A DNA stretch of 64,000 nucleotides from Imbricaverruca yamaguchii. Its lineage: Eukaryota; Arthropoda; Thecostraca; Neoverrucidae. Location: assembly GCA_034440575.1 (NCBI GenBank), contig JAOTOL010001545.1, positions 124,001 to 188,000 of the forward strand. The letters are read 5' to 3'. Positions 12,959 to 24,179 of the stretch are shown one piece after another (the stretch's first letter is position 1; the number at the start of each line of letters is the position of its first letter). The position numbers and the translations under genes are program-made. The notes beneath the pieces were generated by a model. It saw nothing but the letters and a program-made list of their open reading frames with translations. It ran no database searches and had not been told where the DNA came from.

Positions 12959-13143
12959 GGCGCTGCCAGGGGGTGGAGCCACTGCCCCCCTGGTAAGCAA
13001 AATTGCGTCAGATCAAGTGGTGCATTTTGGGATTTGCACCACTTCAACCCCGCTATTGTTGGTCCGTTTCGAGCGCCGATGGCGGTCGCCATAAAGGTGC
13101 ATTTTTTTCGTCAGGCCCCACTTAAGAACATCCTGGCTGCGCC
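12959..13143. mobile_element. MITE-like element with short terminal inverted repeats
   Basis: The left end GGCGCTGCCAGG (12959-12970) is matched inverted by CCTGGCTGCGCC (13132-13143), 11 of 12 positions. Next to both ends lie C/G-rich runs. Ends of the GGCGnAGCCAGG kind are common on short non-autonomous DNA elements in animals. The interior is about 160 bp without coding capacity. No clear target-site duplication was found, so the limits are tentative. Confidence 0.45.
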
Positions 13144-13165
13144 CCCGGAGCTGATCAGTGACGTC

Positions 13166-13438
13166 AGGGTGCGCCTGACTGGTGCGGCCGACTACGTCAT
13201 GGTGCGCCTGACTGGTGCGGCCGACTACGTCATGGTGCGCCTGACTGGTGCGCGACTACGTCATGGTGCGCCTGACTGGTGCGGCCGACTACGTCATGGT
13301 GCGCCTGACTGGTGCGGCCGACTACGTCATGGTGCGCCTGACTGGTGCGGCCGACTACGTCATGGTGCGCCTGACTGGTGCGGCCGACTACGTCATGGTG
13401 CGCCTGACTGGTGCGGCCGACTACGTCATGGTGCGCCT
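13166..13438. repeat. 33-bp minisatellite carrying TACGTCA
   Basis: Eight to nine nearly identical copies of GGTGCGCCTGACTGGTGCGG plus CCGACTACGTCAT. One copy near 13245 lacks two bases, so no single frame covers the whole array intact, yet both resulting frames stay open. Each unit includes the CRE half-site TACGTCA. Confidence 0.96.
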
Positions 13439-13784
13439 GTGCTATGCTATCGAACACACCGCTTTGTCTCCGACTCCGGGTACTGGTGAGCGGTCCCGTC
13501 GCTGCCGTGGACGGAATAGGTGCCCCACACCTGATGCGATGCTGCACGCGAGGCGTCAAGTGCAAAGTGTGCGCGCCACACGTCCCAGGCGTCGACAAAA
13601 CTGCGAATACCTGGACAGCCTAGCGCAGCCGCGCTTTAGAGCGTTCACACATGGAAGGTGCGTGCACGCAAGTTTGGCGCCGACCGCGCGTGAACGCTCA
13701 CGGCTCGGAAGAAGTGAGGGCACAGCGCTCACACAGGTGACCATTGGTCAGCAGTGTTGGCGGCTGTATGTAGTGACTACTGCG
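13439..13784. other. no feature recognised
   Basis: GC-rich unique sequence downstream of the array. Open frames on both strands run out of the array and are not recognised. GACCATTGGTCAG at 13739-13751 is a partial copy of the palindrome just downstream. Confidence 0.4.
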
Positions 13785-13811
13785 ACACTACTGACCATTG
13801 GTCAGTAGTGT
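13785..13811. repeat. near-perfect 27-bp palindrome
   Basis: ACACTACTGACCA at 13785-13797 pairs fully with TGGTCAGTAGTGT at 13799-13811 around a single T. A related half, GACCATTGGTCAGCAGTGTT, lies 46 bp upstream at 13739. It could be a binding site for a dimeric protein, a hairpin, or the fused ends of a lost transposon. Confidence 0.7.
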
Positions 13812-15599
13812 TGCACTGTACAGGTAATACAGGCATGTAATAGTAGCATGAACGCCATGCGAGTAGAATGCAGCAGACCCCGCGACAATGAGCACACGAT
13901 GAGCTGGTGTATGTGGTTTTTGCGTATCGTGAAAACAAATGTCCACATGGTTGGCTCTTTTCCTCCGCACGTGCATTGTATTTGCACGTTAATGGTTGTT
14001 TTCTTACGTGAACCACTTAGTTGTGGTCAAATTGCTATTGAATTGTAAACGCTGTTCAAATCATTGGTGATTAATTCCTTCAGTGATTTGTTTAGAACAG
14101 ACGTTACTATTTGGGCACAAGGCATGTGCTCGAACCACGATTGTATATAGGTGCTGTGCTCGCATGGATTGAAACCTGTTTGTTATGTTGATGAGGCCAT
14201 GCTTCGAAACCCGCTCTGAAATCACTTTAGAATGGTGGAAACCATTTGTGCCGGTTACTCCAGCTTGAGAGTCTTAGGCTATATTAAGTTAGGTTGTATT
14301 TTTGTAGGCCATCAGGTCATAAGAATAGATTGACAAATTGGATGGTGATATTCAGAGGTAAGTGAACAAGAACCTTCTTGCATTCTGCTCTACTTAGTTC
14401 CAGCACGGACTCTGATCAGCGTGCTCCTTGCCCGCCAGTGACCTCGCCATTTAGACGAACACTGAGCATTTGGTGCATAGATTCCGATGATATGTGAACA
14501 CTATGCAAGCATCCTATCTTTGGCGTGTATGTTTTCGTGAATCACCAACTGACGCAAATGCTATTGCTGCGCACAAAGTAGTCAATGGGTAAATATGGTA
14601 AACGAGATCACCATAGGGAAAGGGTATCATTTTTTTAGACAAAAGAATCGAGCGCAGGATTTTCCGTTGCTTTCAAATGCTTTTTTAAATTTTGCAAGGT
14701 GACGAAAATCGAAAAGGCGATTAAGTTATGGAAACCTCATATGTATTTTTCTCCCTTTCAAAATGGTTGTGTATTTTTCTGTCGTGGAACAGTGATTTAA
14801 AAGGCTGATGGATTTCCTTACCTACATGAATACAGTTCTGCGGTGCAAATTTTAGTTTCCGGGCGCTTTCAAGCTCAAACTTGGCCGATTGCGCCTGCTT
14901 CCAGCGGAATAATTTGCATGTTAATTTGCATGTTGTCTGTTGGCTAATGGGTCTGGAGAACACCCTTGATGTACCACAAGTACACTCATTTCAAGTAATA
15001 CGTCTGCCCCTCTAAGCGTTTCCCTAGTCCCATTGCTCGTACTATTTGCTCGATTCCTGTGTGGGTTTCGAAAGCGTGCATGCATGGCAGGAGCTGAGCA
15101 AGATGCAAGACCAAGAAGCCCTGAAGCCTACGAGGCAGACGAACATCACATACAGTCTTTGCTGAAGGAAGTTGCTGGGGAGCAACCATTCATGTGATTC
15201 GTGGTTTTCGCTTTCGTCATTTATGCCCCCGGCGTGGAAACGACCAAGGAAATGCGCATGTTTGGAGAAGGGGAGGGATGGATGGGTTATAGTTTGCAAA
15301 TTACTCGTGAGTCCATTTTTCACGGAACGCCTATGGCATCAGGGAGAAGTACCCCGAATCACCTCATCATGTGCCCGCGTCACCTCTCCCGATACTAAGT
15401 CCGGGAATGTTTTGCTTCGCAGTGAAATGAAAAGGACCAACTTGATGAAAGCTATTTATTTATTACATGCAAAGGCGAAAGCAGTACGCTATGAACTTGA
15501 GAATGTTCAACTTCACCGCCAGTCCTTTGCGCTGAGAAGCTGTGCTCCCATTTCTACTTCTTCGTCCTGCTATTGTTTTGGTTGCATTTTTGTCCCAGC
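13812..15599. other. no feature recognised
   Basis: Long AT-leaning unique stretch. The largest frame (144 codons, 15172-15606 plus) overlaps a minus-strand frame and is unrecognised. No repeat was seen. Confidence 0.4.
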
Positions 15600-15850
15600 G
15601 CCATGACTCGGTTACCCTAATCCCTGTGTGATCAAGTGGCCGCAGTGCCATGACTCGGTTACGCTGGTCCCTGGGTGACCGAGTGGTCGCAGCGCCATGA
15701 CTGGCGCTGCTACGCTGGTCGCTGGTGATGGTCGCACGCTAGCTGGTCGCTGGGTGACCGAGTGGTCGCAGCGCCATGACTCGACTACGCTGGTCCCTGG
15801 GTGACCGAGTGGTCGCACTACGCTGGTCCCTGGATGACCAGGTGATGGGA
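15600..15850. repeat. ~47-bp minisatellite, irregular
   Basis: Four to five copies of a block with CCATGACTCGGTTACGCTGG and CCCTGGGTGACCGAGTGGTC. Copies vary by deletions between 15700 and 15850. Confidence 0.85.
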
Positions 15851-15974
15851 GGAGCCGAGCGCCACGTCTCTCCCGCTGGTCCCCAGGCGACGCCCCCCCC
15901 CTCCTCCCACTCGCCCTGGATGTGGCTGGCGTGCTGCAAATCCCGCGGCTCGGTGTGGGGCCACGGTGTCCGGT
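15851..15974. other. GC-rich spacer between two arrays
   Basis: Non-repetitive GC-rich sequence with a C run at 15893-15900; open in several frames. Confidence 0.4.
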
Positions 15975-16250
15975 GCTGGGGTGTCCGAGGCTGGGGTGGT
16001 GTCCGAGGTGTCCGCCACGGTGTCCGAGGCTGGGGTGGTGTCCGAGGTGTCCGCCACGGTGTCCGAGGCTGGGGTGGTGTCCGAGGTGTCCGCCACGGTG
16101 TCCGAGGCTGGCGTGGTGTCCGAGGTGTCCGAGGTGTCCGAGGTGTCCGCCACGGTGTCCGAGGCTGGCGTGGTGTCCGAGGTGTCCGCCACGGTGTCCA
16201 AGGCAGGCGTGGTGTCCGAGGTGTTCGCCACGGTGTCCGAGACCGGCGCC
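15975..16250. repeat. 39-bp minisatellite with internal GTCCGAG repeats
   Basis: About seven copies of TGTCCGAGGCTGGGGTGGTG plus TCCGAGGTGTCCGCCACGG. One copy near 16115 contains two extra 9-bp GAGGTGTCC steps, showing a shorter nested period. At 13 codons per unit it is open in several frames, for example SEAGVVSEVSATV on the plus strand and DTVADTSDTTPAS on the minus strand. Confidence 0.94.
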
Positions 16251-17059
16251 ACTTCCCGGACACAGCGTCGACGGTGCGACCACGCCGGAAGCTGCGCCGC
16301 TTGGCGGGCGCACATCGACACCAGCGGATGCGCTCCATGCCTGCCCAAAGTCGTTTTTTTTAAAGCTGGTAGGCCTGAAATGTTTTCCATTCCTATCGTT
16401 TAGTTGATTAAGAGGAAGATCGTTCGATTTTGGGAGATTTCTTGCCAGTAGAGTTGCTGCTTCCCAGAAGTTGGCTTGCGATGATTGCATTATATCAAGA
16501 TGCATGCAATTAATCCGTGTGCATGCTGTTTGACTTTTGTTCTACCACCATGCTCTACACAGCCTTCAAGCAGCCAATCGGCGGCATATTTCCAGTGTTC
16601 TGTCACAGTTCAGGCGCGGTTTGACCGGCACGATTGTGGAGTTGAAGATTGTGGGATGTGTACAATATGTTCATGCAATATATCGTAGGTGATCAGAGAC
16701 GTATTTGCGGCATTTCTTGTCTATGCCTTATGTGGCTCTGCGTTCGAAATTCCTTATTGAATATCTAGCTGTCTGGACTCTTTTCTTCCCCGCCTTTTAA
16801 AATGCGTATTCTTACTTGTGTACACTCGGACTTTCTCGCTCGAATCCTCATCTCAAAACTCATTTGCCATAAAAGTGGACAATCTGTTGTCAAATTGGAT
16901 ACAACCTTAATAAAATGGAAGTTAATGCAGCCTTCATAAAAGGCGGTCTCGCTCTAACCTCCATTTCAAAATTCATCTGGCGTAAAAGTGGAAAATCTTA
17001 CCATTCGCTGCCAATGGGATGAAGCCTTAATATAAGGGCAACGGCTCCAATAAGCTGGC
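16251..17059. other. no feature recognised
   Basis: Unique sequence, GC-rich at first and then AT-rich. No frame over 70 codons is independent of the preceding array. Confidence 0.4.
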
Positions 17060-17328
17060 ACTACCTCGACCTTCCCAACCTCTACAACGGTGCAAATATG
17101 CTGGTAATGTTCTGACCTTCCCGACCTCGACAACGGTGTAAATATGCTGGTAATGTTCTGACCTTCCCGACCTCTACAACGGTGCAAATATGCTGGTAAT
17201 GTTCTGACCTTCCCGACCTCTACAACGTTGCAAACATGCTGGCAATGTTCTGACTTTCCCGACCTCGACAACGGTGCAAATATGCTGGTATTTTTCTGAC
17301 CTTCCCGACCTCGACAACGGTGCTCATG
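17060..17328. repeat. 46-bp minisatellite
   Basis: About 5.7 copies of GACCTTCCCGACCTCTACAA, CGGTGCAAATATGCTGGTAA and TGTTCT. Substitutions are few (CTCTACAA versus CTCGACAA). A weaker related copy precedes it near 17056. Confidence 0.93.
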
Positions 17329-17445
17329 AGCCGAGGCTGACCCGGCTATGCCTTGCGGCTAAACCAGGTCAGTTGGTGGGGAAATGCTACCACGAACGGT
17401 TGCCATCATATATGCCATCATACCATTTTTCAGTTGACTTAAACG

Positions 17446-17860
17446 TTGTGTATATGCATGAAGGCCGGGTGGACATTCGAAGGATCGGATTGTCATGTCA
17501 CGATGGCCGTGTCAGCACGCGAGGACTCCCTGTACAGCGACCCACGAGGAATGTCAGACGTGCCGTTATCATGTCACGATGCGCGTGTCGTCGCTTCGGC
17601 ACGCGAGTACTTCCTCAGCAGCTTCCACAGCGATTCGCGAGGAAATTCGCACGTGCCGTTTAGCCACGAGGATCGTATGTGGGCGGCGGTGTGGCAGAAC
17701 CAGCTGCCTCCGTGGCGGTCGCCACAGCTCAGCGGGCCTGCATTTGCGGCGGCTGGGCCGGGGACCGTCGCCAGTGGAACGCTCGCGCTGCCAGCGCTAC
17801 CGCGCAACGCAGCACAACGCAGCACAACGCAGCGCTGCCGGCGGCGCTCGCTTCGTGGTC
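17446..17860 (+). CDS. weak candidate coding exon with two internal repeats
   Basis: Within an open plus-strand frame (17446-18102) the region 17490-17690 reads as two diverged copies of a module of roughly 35-40 residues, with CHDARV, SAREYFLSSF, DSRGNSHVPF and SHEDRMW in the second copy and CHVTMAV, SAREDSLY, DPRGMSDVPL in the first. The module-level similarity, with indels of whole codons, is what a coding duplication would leave. Against this, other frames are also open through the CpG-rich tail (17690-17960), no splice sites were fixed, and I recognise no family. The start is simply the first ATG. It may be a non-coding tandem duplication. Confidence 0.18.
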
Positions 17861-17965
17861 GCCGCCGGCGCCGGTCCGCTGCTTTCCAGCACGTCCCGCG
17901 GCGCGCTGGAGGGTCCGGTTTCCAGCTGTCACTCCTGGCTCGACGCGCACCTGGCAGCCGGCTGA
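17690..17965. promoter_or_regulatory. CpG-rich island-like segment
   Basis: Base composition changes sharply to GC with dense CpG, including AACGCAGCACAACGCAGC repeats at about 17804-17832. It may be a promoter or exon edge, or simply local GC-rich repeat DNA. No core promoter motif was identified. Confidence 0.3.
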
Positions 17966-18024
17966 TTGTGACGATACAATTAGTGCTGTGCGTTGACACG
18001 AGACGGCAGAGGGTCATCGGCGGC

Positions 18025-18930
18025 CACGCCACCACTGGCTGTCCAAGGCCACCATTAGCTGTGGAGAGCGTTGGCTGCTGGCTGTTGTACGTTGGCTGTT
18101 GAAAGCTAGCATTGACATTGTCTGTCAGGCCACCTCTGACTGTCCGAGGCCATCGTTGACTGTCCGAGACCGCCACAAGTTGTCCAAGGCCGCCACTGAC
18201 TGTCTAAGGTCACTACTGGTTGCCTAATGCCGCCACTGGTTGTTTATCCAAGGCCGCCACTGACTGTCTAAGGCCACCACTGGCTGTCTGTCTAAGGCCA
18301 CTGACTGTCAAGGCCACCACTGGCTATACAAGGCCGCCACTGGCTGTCTAAGGTCACTACTGGCTGTCGGTCTAAAGCCACCGACTGTCTAAGGCCACCA
18401 CTAGCTGTATGGGGGCACCACTGCCCATCTAGGGCCACCACTGGCTGTCTAAGGCCACCACTAGCTGTATGGGGGCACCACTAGCTGTATGAGACCACCA
18501 CTGGCTGTCTAAGGGCCACCACTGGCTGTCCAAGGCCACTACTGGCTGTCCAAGGCCACCACTGGCTGTCTAAGGCCACCATTATCTATATAATACCGCC
18601 ACGGGCTGTCTAAGGCCACCACTGACTGTCTAAGGCCACCACTGACTGTCTAAGGCCACCACTGACTGTCTAAGGCCACCACTGACTGTCTTAGGCCACC
18701 ACTGGCTGTCCTAGGCCACACCTGGCTATCCAAGGCCACACCTGGCTATCCAAGGCCGCCACTGGTTGTCTAAGGTCACTACTGGTTGCCTAATGCCGCC
18801 ACTGGTTGTTTATCCAAGGCCACCACTGACTGTCCTAGGCCACCACTGACTGTCCTAGGCCACCACTGGCTGTCCTAGGCCACCACTGGCTATCCGAGGC
18901 CACCTCTGGCTGTTCAAGGCTATGATTGAC
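18025..18930. repeat. 20-bp minisatellite, about 40 copies
   Basis: Units follow CCACCACTGACTGTCTAAGG, varying to CCACTGGCTGTCCAAGG and GCCGCCACTGGTTGT. The centre (18590-18700) is nearly homogeneous. Two segments, 18200-18250 and 18765-18815, repeat as a higher-order block containing TTGCCTAATGCCGCCACTGG. Confidence 0.95.
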
Positions 18931-19236
18931 TTGAAAGCTGCGCTTGAAGACGGAAAAACCTTCAGAAAATTGTTCTGCTTTCAGATGAGGAAAATTATTT
19001 GTTCTACTAGTGCTTACTAAGCGCTTGCTATGCCTATGCGACAAACGAGCACTTGTAATGCTGAGCTGAAACACTGGGCATAGCATGTGGCGAGAGAATG
19101 ACTATCCATAACGATTTCTCGCAAAACAAATGGGCAAACCTAAAATGATCGGCAAGATGTGACCGACGTGATTTCACCCGATCAGCCGGAACTCAACATG
19201 GAGTCTTCAAACGCATCGGTTTAACCTGGACAGGAA
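18931..19236. other. no clear feature; possibly eroded upstream part of the retroelement
   Basis: Unique sequence between the 20-bp array and the Penelope-like coding remnant. No reverse transcriptase motif could be read in any frame. Confidence 0.35.
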
Positions 19237-19720
19237 ACTATGGTTCTCCCATATGTAGAGGGTGCACTGCGAATATTTCGAGGAATCGATGCCGACTCTG
19301 ATGTGAAAACTTGTCTCAGACTGCACCATATTGTTCGGCAGCTTGTCACGCGCCCCAAAGGTTGTCCAGCCGCAGAAGAAAAGAAAAAAACAATTTGCGG
19401 AATGCAATGGAAGGATTTTGTATAAGTATGCTTTGGCGGAAACGCTGGTCGCTTGATGGACATAAGAAATGAACATGTGAAGCACGTCACACAATACACA
19501 GAAGATGCAAATATGGGAACAACGGCTGCAGTTTGAGCATAGCAAGACCACGGGACACGTAATTGGCCAACAAAACACGTCGCATTCAGCATTTGAGATA
19601 CGCAGTAGGCACTGGAGAATTAAACATTCCCCCAAACAGAATGAATTCCGACTGCAAGCAGAACCAGAGGGACGTCAACTATGTTTCCAGGCTGTTTCCC
19701 GCTAGTTAGAAACAGACAAG
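19237..19720 (+). pseudogene. Penelope-like element remnant: GIY-YIG endonuclease end
   Basis: Two plus-strand frames together read like the C-terminal part of Penelope-like element (PLE) proteins, which join a reverse transcriptase to a GIY-YIG endonuclease. Frame 1 from 19240 begins VLPYVEGALRIFRGI, the usual linker before the nuclease, passes KTCLRLHHIVRQLV and RPKGCP, meets a stop at about 19423, then continues as GNAGRLMDIRNEHVK, equivalent to the family's G-E-T-G-R-x-L-x-x-R-x-x-E-H segment. Frame 2 from about 19530 carries HSKTTGHVIG (the T-G-H segment) and SRHWRIK (the final R-I-K-E-type motif). At least one stop and one frameshift break it, and the reverse transcriptase is missing. 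It is therefore a dead, 5'-truncated copy. The opposite-strand 142-codon frame is its shadow. The family assignment rests on remembered motifs. Confidence 0.72.
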
Positions 19721-21399
19721 ACGGGAATACATGATCGACTTGGTTGCGTGATTAGAATGGCGTTGCATAATTATGTTTACACCAGTTTCCAGCCAGGAAA
19801 CTTCATGACGAGACCACGGTTATGCGATAGAGCCCAAACCGATCGTCAGAAGTGCATCTCTTTCTTCCCTTTTGCACACTTTAGGCTGAATTGTCGTTCG
19901 AGAGGCTTTCCAGAATCAGAGCGACTGCTAGGCGCATGTTTGTTACAGTGACCCTGAAATCACCACCTTATCGGGAAACCCCAGTTGTATGGCACACTTT
20001 TGACTGGGAGTTGAGCGTGCCCACATAACGGACACGGCCGCCTGGTGGCTGCGTTCCTGGCCCTACCGGACCACTTGCCTGCCGGACCACCTGCCAACCG
20101 GGAATCCCAGTCGGAGGCGTTAATGGCGAGCACTTGAAGCGACTCGATCCGTTGTGACAAAACGGAGAGACATTTGCAATAGCAGCGCTCGATCCTCTGA
20201 GCTAACCAGGCTTCTTGTTTTGATCATTGTCGTTGACTATCACATTAACAAGGTTATGAGCAATTTAAGTCACGTCATAGGGTGTTTTTGATCAATTTCC
20301 TACTGTGAATCAAGCAGAGTGCAATAATCATGCCTTGCACTGTGATCAGATCATAATGAACAACATTGGTTGAGCTTAAAAATGACCTGGATAGCTTCTG
20401 CCTGACCTCTATCGGAGCATATGACATATTTGCGAACATCATGCCGTTAGCCAGACAGAATATCGTCTGCCTGCAGTTTGACGTTGTGCTCTTGATGTAG
20501 GTACGGCTAGCGCCATTACACGATGCATGCACGATGCAGTACGTGATTATATCCTGCTATCCATGATTTAATTCTATGATGCTTTATTTTTTGGTACTCT
20601 CGATTAGTGCTGACCATTCTTAGTCACTGGTGATCAATCGAACCTACCATTCGTTAACTTTCGCTACCATTGGCAAGCCTTGGTCATGTCTGGTGAGTAT
20701 TTAACACAGGCTGTCACCGCCGATTATGGTTCGAGGCGAAAAATTGGCTAAAAATCCGGGCATTCACAGCTTGCTTTGGGGTCTATCGACTGCATTGGTC
20801 ATGTAGCACATTCAGAGCTTTCCTCAGGCAACATTTCTCTATCTACGGTCGTGTTTTCATATTTACCATGTCATGGCGCTATGCTAGTCTTCACCTGTTT
20901 TACAGCTGTGGATTGACGTCAATCAGTTATATATGCGCATAGTGTAACTGACATCCCCAACTGATGTGAACTCGCCGGTGCTGACCGGGTGGGCGGGCAG
21001 GGGCGCATAGTGTGGGAACATTCAAATCAGCCAAGGTCACTTGGCCACTACCAAGGTGGTGCTTGAACTGCCGCGCCCGTGCTACTATGTGCCGTTATTG
21101 ATCGTCACTGACCTCCAGCGTCCTCCTTGGTAACCGTGGGCCGGAGTGTTATGTAGACGCCGACGAGTTTCGCACAGGCTGCCAACACCGACTATGTGAT
21201 CGCACGCCTGTGTTGTGTTTATCAATCTGAATCTCACGTTCAACAGTCACGCAACGGATATCTGCCAGCTGATCAGTCTGAAAGCATTGTGGAGACTGTC
21301 GTGTAACGCATTACTCCTGCTTCGATTCCGGGGGTTCCAAAGAAATTGGCTGACGCTAGTCTGCTCGGAACAAGCGTCAGACCAACACCACTACATGAT
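19721..21399. other. no feature recognised
   Basis: Unique sequence. Frames stay below 95 codons and none was recognised. Words such as CACTGGTGATCAATCG and TTGGTCATG recur loosely around 20600-20800 without a fixed period. Confidence 0.4.
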
Positions 21400-22075
21400 C
21401 ACAGGCGAGAGTCACCAGGTGGTGACTTGGTGGCCGGGGTCTGCGTGTGGTGTCTCGACTGGTGACCGTACCATCACGGGCGTCACCAGGTGGTGACTTG
21501 GTGGCCAGGGTCTGCGTGTGGTGTCTCGGCTGGTGGCCGTACCATCATGGGCGACACCAGGTGGTGACTTAGTGGCTGGTGTCTGCGGGTGCTGACTTAG
21601 TGGCTGGCGTCACCGGGTGGTGACTCGGTGGCCGGTGTCACCGGGTGGTAACTTGGTGGCCGGTGTCACCGGGTGGTGACTTGGTGGCCGGTGTCACCGG
21701 GTGGTGACTCGGTGGCCGGTGTCACCGGGTGGAGTCTCAGTGACCGGGGTCTGCGGGTGGTGACTCAGTTGGTGACCGGGGTTTGCGGGTGGTGACTCAG
21801 TGACCGGGGTTTGCGGTTGGTGTCTCAGCTGGTGGCCGGGGTCTGCGGGTGGTGTCTCAGCTGGTGGCCGGGGTCTGCGGTTGGTGTCTCAGCTGGTGGC
21901 CGGGGTCTGCGGGTGGTGTCTCAGCTGGTGGCCGGGGTCTGCGGTTGGTGTCTCAGCTGGTGGCCGGGGTCTGCGGGTGGTGTCTCGGCTGGTGACCGTA
22001 CCATCATGGGCGTCACCGGGTGGTGACTCAGTGACCGGGGTCTGCGGGTGGTGTCTCAGCTGGTGGCCGGGCGTG
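21400..22075. repeat. compound minisatellite, ~28-bp then ~32-bp units
   Basis: Units such as GGGTGGTGACTTGGTGGCCG plus GTGTCACC dominate 21590-21740. Units with GGTGTCTCAGCTGGTGGCCG plus GGGTCTGCGG dominate 21810-22000. A longer block with GACCGTACCATCATGGGCGT appears at about 21465, 21535 and 21990, indicating higher-order duplication. Confidence 0.93.
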
Positions 22076-22609
22076 GCCGGCAGCATTCTCCACATTCCTG
22101 CTGCGTCACAGTTTCCGGTAGTCGGGTCCTAGAACCTGCGTTGCGTGCGTGGGTGGGAGAGAGCGATGGATTTCGGTTGCCGCTCTGAAACACGTCATTT
22201 GTCGATACGGCGCTGAACAACGAATCAAACGAATAGACCCGTCGGCCAGGGGGCTTTAAACATGGTTGCACCTCCATTCTTACGATGAGTTGGAAATAAA
22301 GACGCATCGCCAAATGCTAAAAGTAGCGCAAATGGCTCAAAATACATTTATCTATCCTCCACTTGTCATCCGCAGAGAGAACAGTCAGGGCTCCGTCTTT
22401 GCGGTAAGACGTATTGAACATGCAACCAGGCACGGATCCGTTTAAGTATTTCAGGATATGTGCAGCCCCATAGAGCCATGCATGTTTCTACATGAAATCC
22501 ACTAACATCGGCGTAGGCCTTTGGTAATTAGGAAGTAATAAAGCGCCACTCGGGACGTTGGACAGACAAGAGCCGGTGCTAATAGCATACTGTTGTCGCG
22601 CGTTGTTCA
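22076..22609. other. no feature recognised
   Basis: Unique sequence between the array and a SINE; no supported gene. Confidence 0.4.
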
Positions 22610-22792
22610 TGGCCGCGGTAGCGCAGTTGGTAGGGCGTCGGACTCTTAATCGCAATATTGTGGGTCCGAATCTTACTGTCGACGGCACTAATCGAGTCCA
22701 TCCGCGACCAATCGGTGTGAGAGGTTGGCGATGCTATGCAACCTAGCCGTTAAATTCGTCGTTAAAGAACCCAAGTTTCTTCTTCTTTTTGT
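22610..22792 (+). mobile_element. tRNA-Lys-like SINE sharing the central domain (S2)
   Basis: The head reads like tRNA-Lys: an A box in GGTAGCGCAGTTGGTAGGGC, then GACTCTTAATC at the CTT anticodon region, then a B box of GGTCCGAATCTTA. The shared central domain follows at 22712-22765 (GAGAGGTTGGCGATGCTATG, later CGTCGTTAAAGAACCCAAG), and a T/C-rich tail ends near 22790. No clear target-site duplication was found, and the tRNA stems no longer pair, so this is an old SINE and not a working tRNA gene. Confidence 0.8.
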
Positions 22793-24179
22793 CAAATGTT
22801 GCTCTGTGTGTATCTGCATATCGGTATCGGTAGCTTTGTCTGTTGTGGCCTGTAGCCGCGCGTCTTACAACGTGTGTGAAGAGCCAGAGCAACTCGGATG
22901 TGAACATTCACCAAATCCGTTCACTGGAAGCGTATATGAATCGCCTCCAACCTGCTCGTGTCCAAAAACAGCTGTTGGTTTCCAGTCTCTGTGCCAGTTG
23001 CCCTAACTGGTCTGCTGACGATCGGCCCACAGTGGAGGGAAATCCGTGGCGAGCTATGCGGGGCCAGTGGGTGCAACTACAACAGCACTAATTTGGACAA
23101 TAGTTGTCGGCTGCTTAAGTGAAGTCTTGTGGTGAACTTAGCAAAATCTGACCAAAAAACGTGTCCAATTCTGAATAAAAAAACAGGACATGACAAGACG
23201 CAAAGGTTGTTGGTTTGCCGCCTGGTTAACCAGTGGATAGAGCGCTGGCTTCCGAGGTTCTCCTCGTCTTGGCACGATCAGTCGAATTGCTTCACACGTG
23301 CGCTATGAACGCCTCTGGCTATGACGGCCAGCTGACAACTGCCCAGCCAATGTCGGGGCACAAGCACCAGGCATATCAGGCGTGTCAAACCATCGGTCCA
23401 AATTGTGCTGTCAAACTGGAATCTCCCGGCCGAGAGGTGGGTTCAGACCAAAGTAATTCACCTGGCATTGATTCTGATTCTGTGAAGCCCCTCCAAGAAC
23501 AATTCGAGATCTTTCAGTTGGGGTTTCAAAGGGCGGTCTGGCCAGATTTCGCCGGATTGGCAATGTCGGTTTCCTTTTCTCGTATGCACGGAAGCAAACT
23601 CGCCCGGGTACCTGTCACTCGCAACAACATTATTAGTAGCATTTTCTACCTCCTTTTCCCTTCGTCTTTTGCTGAGCGCCTTGGTGGAGGTGGCGGGTAC
23701 CATTCCCACTGGACCTGGCCGCTCGACCTGGCCGGTTTTGTGACGCGTCTCCCAGACGTGTGGCGGTGCGATACATCACACACGGGGCTGACATGAGTCG
23801 AGCCCGGGCCCGATAACCGTTCAGACGGGGTGACCGATGGTGCTCGTCTGTGAGAATGCTGTCACGTGCCTCCTGCAGCGCTGACGCAGGTATGGACTGC
23901 AGCGCTGCAGCACTGCAGCGCTGACCGTGCCGGCGTGGATGCTGGCGGATATGGCTCGCAGCACACCTCGGGCACCATAGGTCTCGTGTGTGGATCGTGT
24001 TTGTGGGGTGTGTGTGTGGGTGTTTTTCCCCCGAATGACCAGCATGCACTTCGGAAGCGTAAGCTGGGGCTAAGCTTCTTCATCCTCATGATGAGGCCAA
24101 AAATTGCATGTCTTCAGATTTTGAAGGGTTGAAGTTGTTTGTGGTGCCTACGGCATTTGGTCTTGTCATATTTGCACTC
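22793..24179. other. mostly unassigned; possible decayed tRNA-Arg-like SINE head at 23217-23290
   Basis: At 23217 the words GCCGCCTGGTTAACCAGTGG and ATAGAGCGCTGGCTTCCG resemble the 5' half of a tRNA with a CCG anticodon, but no clean B box follows. A 187-codon plus frame (23233-23796) starts inside it and is unrecognised. A perfect palindrome CTGCAGCGCTGCAG lies at about 23898-23911, among several CTGCAGCGCTG words. Confidence 0.3.

Noticed and set aside
19207..19635. 142-codon minus-strand gene
   Set aside because: It lies exactly opposite the Penelope-like remnant and has no features of its own.
22610..22685. Functional tRNA-Lys gene
   Set aside because: Acceptor and T stems no longer pair, and the head continues into a SINE body. 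The heads at 4941-5131, 44233, 51083, 55265 and 61778 are rejected as tRNA genes for the same reason.
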